This document shows positions 15,173-19,346 of a stretch of DNA of 19,346 bases, in pieces. Every line of letters starts with the position of its first letter. Position 1 is the stretch's first letter. Where the stretch lies: assembly GCA_964577615.1 (NCBI GenBank), contig CAZNZW010000057.1, positions 1 to 19,346 of the forward strand, written 5' to 3'. The position numbers were made by a program, and so were the translations under genes. The notes below the pieces were generated by a model, which saw only the letters and a list, made by a program, of their open reading frames with translations, did no database searches and had not been told where the DNA came from. Origin of the DNA: QNYZ01 sp964577615 (GTDB lineage Bacteria; Desulfobacterota; Desulfobacteria; Desulfobacterales; QNYZ01).

Positions 15173-15916
15173 TTATCCGGCCATCAGTTCATCCGGAATA
15201 TCGGCGTTGGTATATACTTTCTGAACGTCATCGCAGTCATCCAGGGCATCCATCAGGCGCATCATCTGTTCGGCTTCTTTACCGGCCAGTGAAGTCGTTG
15301 TCTGGGGCAGCATGGTGATTTCGGCTTCAACAGGGGTGAGGCCGGCCGCTTCGATTGCCGTTTTGACGGCGTCAAAATCACTTGGCTCACACGTCACCTC
15401 AAAGTTAGCGTCGTCCTGCCGAACGTCATCGGCCCCGGCTTCCAGGGCGATTTCCATCAGGGCGTCTTCGTCGATTGCCTGCCCGTCAATGACCAGGTAT
15501 CCTTTTTTGTCAAACATCCAGGCCACGCAGCCGTTTTCACCGAGATTGCCGCCGTTTTTGCTGAAAATATGCCGGATATCGGCCACGGTGCGGTTTTTGT
15601 TGTCACTCAATGATTCGAGAAATACCGCCGCGCCGCCGGGACCATAGCCTTCATAAGTGCTTTCTTCATAATTCACGCCTTCCAGCTCACCGGTGCCTTT
15701 CTTGATGGCCCGTTCGATGTTGTCCTTGGGCATGTTGACGGCTTTGGCCGCCGCAACGGCCGTCCGCAGCCGGGGATTGGCTTCCAGGTCACTGCTGCCG
15801 CCCATGCGGGCCGCCACGGTCAGTTCCTTGATCAGTTTGGTGAAAATTTTTCCGCGTTTGGCATCAGTCGCCGCTTTTTTATGTTTGATACTCGACCATT
15901 TGCTATGTCCTGACAT
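15173..15916 (-). CDS. yebC: YebC/PmpR family protein
   Basis: 247 residues with the family's invariant N-terminus MSGHSKWSSIKHKK and further blocks such as KGTGELEGVNYEE, YEGYGPGGAAV, NRTVADIRHIFSKNGGNLGENGCVAWMFDKKG and the acidic C-terminal domain. YebC proteins bind DNA as transcription regulators, and recent work also links the family to ribosome rescue at difficult proline stretches; which applies here cannot be told. AGGAGG lies 7 bases before ATG 15916. The start overlaps the end of rlmE by 14 bases, so it is translated as the last gene of the radA-rlmE-yebC operon. Length is normal for the family. Confidence 0.96.
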   Translation of the reverse strand: MSGHSKWSSIKHKKAATDAKRGKIFTKLIKELTVAARMGGSSDLEANPRLRTAVAAAKAVNMPKDNIERAIKKGTGELEGVNYEESTYEGYGPGGAAVFLESLSDNKNRTVADIRHIFSKNGGNLGENGCVAWMFDKKGYLVIDGQAIDEDALMEIALEAGADDVRQDDANFEVTCEPSDFDAVKTAIEAAGLTPVEAEITMLPQTTTSLAGKEAEQMMRLMDALDDCDDVQKVYTNADIPDELMAG

Positions 15917-16586
15917 ATTTTCCTCCTGAAAAGGTTAATCCGGTAATATAGATTTCCCGGCTGGCCTTGCGGCTGCTCCGGGGTTTAAAAATATCGTGCC
16001 GTTTGAAAAGGCGCTTGATGTCGGCCACAAACGGATTAAAGTCGGCCCCCTGGAAGATCTTGCACACAAAAGCGCCGCCTGTGGTCAGGTGGGCGCATGC
16101 TGTTGAAAGGGCAGCTTCGCATAAAGCGAATGACCGGGCAGTGTCAACTGTTTTATTTCCAGTGGTTGCCGGCGCCAGATCACTGAGAACGATGTCAAAC
16201 GGCGCGCCGACCGTTTGCCAGAAGTCATTTTCAAGGGCAAACAGATCCGCGGTAACCACCCGCACCTGATCGGGAAGGGCAATGGTTACCGGTTTGATAT
16301 CGATGCCGACGACCGTTCCCCTGGCACCGGTTTTTTCGGCGGCATATATCAGCCATGCACCGGGCGCACACCCCAGATCCAGGACGCGGGACCCCGGTCG
16401 AATCATCCGGTACTTCGTCTGAATTTCTTTCAGCTTGTACACCGAACGGGCCGGGTACCGGTCTTTGCGTGCCATGCGGGTGTAATGATCGGCCCATGTA
16501 TCTGCATGGCCGGATTTTTGGGGGCGGCTTTTTGACGGCTGACGGTTTTTCCCGCCCCTTGGGCTTCTTCTTTTGCGCCGGGACAT
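15903..16586 (-). CDS. rlmE: 23S rRNA (uridine-2'-O-)-methyltransferase RlmE/FtsJ
   Basis: 227 residues. The SAM-binding motif is VLDLGCAPGAW (68-78). The K-D-K-E catalytic tetrad is complete at K51, D136 (SDLAP), K176 (VCKIF) and E211 (SREIYI), matching K38, D124, K164 and E199 of E. coli RrmJ. The enzyme methylates U2552 of 23S rRNA late in large-subunit assembly. Compared with E. coli there is an extra basic N-terminal tail of about 13 residues, Arg/Lys-rich and probably rRNA-binding. Only two bases separate its start from the radA stop, and no strong ribosome-binding site is seen, so it depends on coupling to radA translation. Confidence 0.94.
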   Translation of the reverse strand: MSRRKRRSPRGGKNRQPSKSRPQKSGHADTWADHYTRMARKDRYPARSVYKLKEIQTKYRMIRPGSRVLDLGCAPGAWLIYAAEKTGARGTVVGIDIKPVTIALPDQVRVVTADLFALENDFWQTVGAPFDIVLSDLAPATTGNKTVDTARSFALCEAALSTACAHLTTGGAFVCKIFQGADFNPFVADIKRLFKRHDIFKPRSSRKASREIYITGLTFSGGKYVRT

Positions 16587-16588
16587 GA

Positions 16589-17959
16589 TTAAAACATGAT
16601 CTCCACGGCTTCGTCCACAGTCGAAACGCCGAGCAGGGTCATCCCGGTATCGCCCCGGGATTGCTCCAGACTGCTTTTGGGCAGCACACAGCGGGTAAAG
16701 CCCATTTTTCTGGATTCGGCCACACGGCTGTCGATCTGGCTGACGCCCCTGACCTCACCCGTTAGGCCCACCTCGCCCAGAATAACGGTGTTGGCCCGAA
16801 CGGGCCGATCGAGAAAGCTGGATGCCACTGCGGCCACGATGCCCAGATCGGCGGCCGGCTCGTCCACCTTGACGCCGCCGGCTACATTCATAAAAATATC
16901 GTGGCCGATGAGGTGCATGCCCAGCTTTTTTTCCATGACCGCAGCCAGCAGCGCCACCCGGTTATGGTCCAGCCCGAGAATCGTCCGACGCGGCGTACCA
17001 AAACTGGTACTGCTGGTCAGCGCCTGCATTTCCACCAGAATCGGCCGGGTTCCCTCCATGGCACAGGTCACAATGGAACCGGGGGTGTTGTCTGATCGTT
17101 CGGTTAAAAAAACAGCCGAGGGATTGAGGATTTCATTCAGCCCGGTCTCGGTCATTTCAAATACGCCGATTTCATTGGTGGACCCAAACCGGTTTTTTAC
17201 CGCCCGGAGTACCCGGTAAATATAATTGCGATCGCCTTCAAAATACAGCACCGTGTCGACCATGTGCTCCAGCAGCCGCGGCCCGGCAATGGCGCCTTCC
17301 TTGGTAACATGGCCGATAATAAAAATCGGCAGTCCCGTTTTTTTGGCCACCAGCATCAGCCGAAGGGTCGCTTCACGTACCTGACTGACGCTTCCCGGGG
17401 CCGATGACAGGTCACTGTTGAACATGGTCTGGATGGAATCGATGACCAGCGCGGCCGGTTTCATGTCGGCCACAATGGACAGGATTGATTCCAGGTTAAT
17501 TTCGGAAACCACCATCAGATGTGCGTCGTCGGTGCCCAGTCGCCGGCTGCGGATGCTCAGCTGGCGAATGGATTCTTCGCCGGAAACGTAAAGGACTTTC
17601 TGATTTTTACCGGCCAGCCCGTGGAGCGCCTGGAGCATCAGGGTGGATTTGCCGATGCCTGGATCTCCGCCGATCAATACCATGGATCCCAATACCACAC
17701 CGCCGCCAAGGACCCGGTCAAACTCGCTGATTCCGGTAAAGAGGCGCTCTTCTCCCGTGGTTTCGACGCTGTCAATAGCCACCGGCCGCGCCGTACCCTC
17801 TCCGGGGACGGTCAGGCGCCGGTCCCCGTCGACCGGGCGGATTGTTTCTTCCACCAGCGTATCCCATGCTCCGCATTCCAGACATTTGCCCATCCACTTC
17901 GGGGCCTGGTAGCCGCAGGTCTGACAGGTAAAAACTGATCTGGTTGATTTTTTCGCCAT
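16589..17959 (-). CDS. radA: DNA repair protein RadA
   Basis: 456 residues from ATG 17959; an in-frame extension to 18040 adds unconserved residues and is rejected. A four-cysteine zinc finger (C12, C15, C26, C29) opens the protein, followed by the RecA-like ATPase with Walker A GGDPGIGKST (97-106), the Walker B segment LVIDSIQTMF (171-180) and the RadA-specific KNRFG motif. The C-terminal part is Lon protease-like (EKKLGMHLIGHDIFMNVAGG, with downstream VILGEVGLTGEVR). RadA promotes branch migration in recombination. It heads the radA-rlmE-yebC operon, linking repair to ribosome and translation factors. GGAAAG about 11 bases upstream is a modest ribosome-binding site. Confidence 0.96.
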   Translation of the reverse strand: MAKKSTRSVFTCQTCGYQAPKWMGKCLECGAWDTLVEETIRPVDGDRRLTVPGEGTARPVAIDSVETTGEERLFTGISEFDRVLGGGVVLGSMVLIGGDPGIGKSTLMLQALHGLAGKNQKVLYVSGEESIRQLSIRSRRLGTDDAHLMVVSEINLESILSIVADMKPAALVIDSIQTMFNSDLSSAPGSVSQVREATLRLMLVAKKTGLPIFIIGHVTKEGAIAGPRLLEHMVDTVLYFEGDRNYIYRVLRAVKNRFGSTNEIGVFEMTETGLNEILNPSAVFLTERSDNTPGSIVTCAMEGTRPILVEMQALTSSTSFGTPRRTILGLDHNRVALLAAVMEKKLGMHLIGHDIFMNVAGGVKVDEPAADLGIVAAVASSFLDRPVRANTVILGEVGLTGEVRGVSQIDSRVAESRKMGFTRCVLPKSSLEQSRGDTGMTLLGVSTVDEAVEIMF

Positions 17960-18011
17960 GGTTTCCGATCTTTCCGGCGCCTGTATTCGGAATCTGTTTT
18001 TAATGAATCCG

Positions 18012-18040
18012 GGTATACCATGCCCATCTGAGGTAATCAA
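18012..18040 (-). promoter_or_regulatory. Promoter candidate for the radA operon
   Basis: On the minus strand TTGATT (18035-18040, 4 of 6) and TATACC (18012-18017, 4 of 6) are separated by 17 bases, with TGG directly before the -10 (extended -10). The start near 18005 gives a leader of about 45 bases. Confidence 0.45.
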
Positions 18041-18079
18041 GAAAGCCTCATCAATGTGGCCGGGTCTATTTTATCGAAA

Positions 18080-18100
18080 ATATTATCCGGGAAATAATAT
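18080..18100. repeat. AT-rich inverted repeat upstream of the transglycosylase gene
   Basis: ATATTAT (18080-18086) and ATAATAT (18094-18100) are perfect reverse complements around CCGGGAA, in the 194-bp region shared by the divergent radA and mltB-like genes. It could be an operator and contains -10-like sequences, but no good -35 partner is seen. Confidence 0.45.
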
Positions 18101-18153
18101 ATGGATCGGATCGGTCGGAATGTGATATGACCATGCCAGGAGGAAAAATTCAG

Positions 18154-19032
18154 ATGAATGTTCTGCGAAGATCGTCCCTCTATACCGTTTTCACGTTTTC
18201 TGTATTGTTTTTTCTGTCCGGCCTTTTGAACAATGAGTGTGCGGCCGCCCCGGCCGGGGCGTTTTCGGCGCTGGGAGCGGCGTTGAAAGCGGATGGGTTT
18301 AACTCTCGGGAAATCGATGCGCTTTATCAGGATCCGGATGTTCATTTTGATCCCCGCAGCGTGAGCCTGTTTTTCATGCACAGCGAAAGCCGGCTGAACT
18401 ATGCGCAGTTCGCATCGCCGAAGTCGATTCGCAGGGCCAGAGCCTACCAGCGCACCCATGCCCGGGCGCTCACCCGCACCGAAAAAAAATACCAGGTGGA
18501 TCAAGCGGTCATTGTCGCCATCATTCTGGTGGAAACCCGATTGGGAGAGATGGTGGGAAAAAGCCGGGTGCTGAATACGTTGTCGACCATGGCGGCGCTG
18601 AAAAATGAAGCGGCAAGGCAGGATATATGGCAGCAGATTCCAACGGACCGGCGATTGACCCGGGCGCAATTTGAAAAAAAAGCCGATGCAAAATCAGAGT
18701 GGGCGTATACAGAACTCAAGGCATTGCTGCGCTACGCCTTTGCCGAAGGGATTGATCCGGTTTCCATTCGTGGGTCTTACGCCGGCGCCATGGGAATCTG
18801 CCAGTTCATGCCCAGTAATATCAGCCGACTGGCCGTTGATGGAAATGGCGACGGCCATGTCGATCTGTTTACCCATGAAGATGCTATCGCCAGTGTCGCC
18901 AACTATCTGAAACATCATGGGTGGAAACCCGGACTCAACGGCCAGAAGGCCCACCGGGTGATCCGCCGATACAACAACAGCCGGCCCTATGCCGATACGA
19001 TTCTCAAAGTCGCCAGCCTGCTGAGAAGATGA
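18154..19032 (+). CDS. mltB: MltB-like lytic murein transglycosylase (GH103)
   Basis: 292 residues from ATG 18154, with AGGAGG 9 bases upstream; an ATG at 18127 lies before that site and is rejected. A Sec signal peptide ends near the AAA at 30-32. The region has a Cys at 29 but no proper lipobox, so a soluble periplasmic form is more likely than a lipoprotein. Catalytic Glu is E127 in IILVETRLG, and GSYAGAMGICQFMPSN plus the NGDGHVDLFTHEDAIASVANYL segment are GH103 signatures. The enzyme cuts the MurNAc-GlcNAc bond of peptidoglycan with anhydro-ring formation. It is shorter than E. coli MltB (361). It is followed one base after its stop by a small membrane-protein gene. Confidence 0.92.
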   Translation: MNVLRRSSLYTVFTFSVLFFLSGLLNNECAAAPAGAFSALGAALKADGFNSREIDALYQDPDVHFDPRSVSLFFMHSESRLNYAQFASPKSIRRARAYQRTHARALTRTEKKYQVDQAVIVAIILVETRLGEMVGKSRVLNTLSTMAALKNEAARQDIWQQIPTDRRLTRAQFEKKADAKSEWAYTELKALLRYAFAEGIDPVSIRGSYAGAMGICQFMPSNISRLAVDGNGDGHVDLFTHEDAIASVANYLKHHGWKPGLNGQKAHRVIRRYNNSRPYADTILKVASLLRR

Positions 19033-19033
19033 T

Positions 19034-19252
19034 ATGGATCTGTACACCATCAAGATCATTCTCCTGCTGAGCATCCCGTTTTTCATGGCGACTACCTGGG
19101 CCATGGTCAACGCCGCCCAGAAGGAATTCAGCTCCGTGGCGGTTAAAATCACCTGGATCCTCGTTGCCGGCATTCCGTTTGTCGGTTTTGTCATCTACCT
19201 GCTTTTGGGTTACCGAAAAGGCCGCCGCCCGGCGTTAAAAAATACCAATTGA
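19034..19252 (+). CDS. Small PLDc_N-like two-helix membrane protein
   Basis: 72 residues. Two hydrophobic helices (about 7-25 and 38-58) flank a short polar loop, and the second ends in GFVIYLLLGYRKGRR, the pattern of the PLDc_N domain that precedes cardiolipin synthases. Here it stands alone without a phospholipase D domain. The positive C-terminus suggests a cytoplasmic tail. The start lies one base after the transglycosylase stop, so the two are likely translationally coupled. Function is unknown; a role in envelope or membrane homeostasis is only inferred from the neighbour. Confidence 0.75.
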   Translation: MDLYTIKIILLLSIPFFMATTWAMVNAAQKEFSSVAVKITWILVAGIPFVGFVIYLLLGYRKGRRPALKNTN

Positions 19253-19277
19253 CAAAATCCGAATGATTCTATATCAA
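19249..19277 (+). promoter_or_regulatory. Promoter of the tRNA-Glu gene
   Basis: A perfect TTGACA (19249-19254), overlapping the stop codon of the small membrane-protein gene, is 17 bases from TATCAA (19272-19277, 4 of 6). The sequence AGCGCC directly after the -10 is a GC-rich discriminator, typical of stable-RNA promoters under stringent control. The predicted start is near 19284, about 10 bases before the tRNA. Confidence 0.6.
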
Positions 19278-19293
19278 AGCGCCAGTTTTATCT

Positions 19294-19346
19294 GGTCCCA
19301 TCGTCTAGCGGTCTAGGACGCCGGCCTCTCACGCCGGTAACACGGG
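19294..19346 (+). tRNA. tRNA-Glu (anticodon CTC), 3' end cut by the window
   Basis: The acceptor strand GGTCCCA is followed by T8, a D arm GTCT/GGAC with AGCGGTCTA loop, and an anticodon stem CCGGC/GCCGG enclosing loop CTCTCAC. The anticodon CTC (19328-19330) reads GAG. The variable loop TAACA and the first T-stem bases are present before the window ends. Sequence and shape match bacterial tRNA-Glu closely. Confidence 0.95.

Noticed and set aside
18238..18246. MltB-like protein as a lipoprotein (Cys-29)
   Set aside because: The residues before the cysteine (Asn-Asn-Glu) do not form a lipobox; a signal peptidase I site after the Ala run fits better.

Overview
The window is ordinary-looking chromosomal DNA of a Gram-negative, GC-rich bacterium. 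It carries a LolA lipoprotein chaperone, an MltB-type periplasmic transglycosylase and two c-type cytochromes. Together with a purine-pathway PurH split into two genes, an acetoacetyl-CoA synthetase and a geranylgeranyl-reductase-family flavoprotein, this suggests an anaerobic or microaerophilic Desulfobacterota (former Deltaproteobacteria). The taxonomic call is inference: no rRNA or sulfate-reduction gene is present. I see no insertion sequence, phage, CRISPR array or defence island. Layout, left to right: (a) 1-2632 (+): the 3' part of a DUF2868 membrane protein overlapping a DUF3482 GTPase. (b) 2866-4144 (+): a secreted cytochrome P460-family monoheme protein, a strong intercistronic hairpin, and a membrane protein fusing a DUF2231-like four-helix domain to a cytochrome c domain; together they look like a small periplasm-to-membrane redox module. 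(c) 4152-11818 (-): seven genes reading leftwards. From the right these are a glyoxalase-II-like metallo-hydrolase, a NimA-like flavin-binding protein, stand-alone IMP cyclohydrolase, stand-alone AICAR transformylase, acetoacetyl-CoA synthetase and the RecD2 helicase, each with its own start signals. RecD2 is preceded by a perfect 12-bp inverted repeat. (d) 11819-12461: a 643-bp AT-richer region without a convincing gene, holding divergent promoter candidates and several palindromes. (e) 12462-15032 (+): an unrecognised basic protein with a recombinase-like C-terminal helix-turn-helix, then a coupled pair of a geranylgeranyl-reductase-family oxidoreductase and LolA, closed by a rho-independent terminator. 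(f) 15173-17959 (-): the tightly packed operon radA-rlmE-yebC (DNA repair, 23S rRNA methylation, YebC family). (g) 18154-19346 (+): an MltB-like lytic transglycosylase, a 72-residue PLDc_N-like membrane protein, and the first 53 bases of a tRNA-Glu(CTC) with its own promoter. The less explained parts of the window are the P460/DUF2231 redox pair, the uncharacterised HTH protein whose promoter -10 lies inside a perfect 17-bp palindrome, the split purH with a changed motif, and several perfect inverted repeats at gene starts. None of these amounts to a clearly new multi-gene system on sequence evidence alone.
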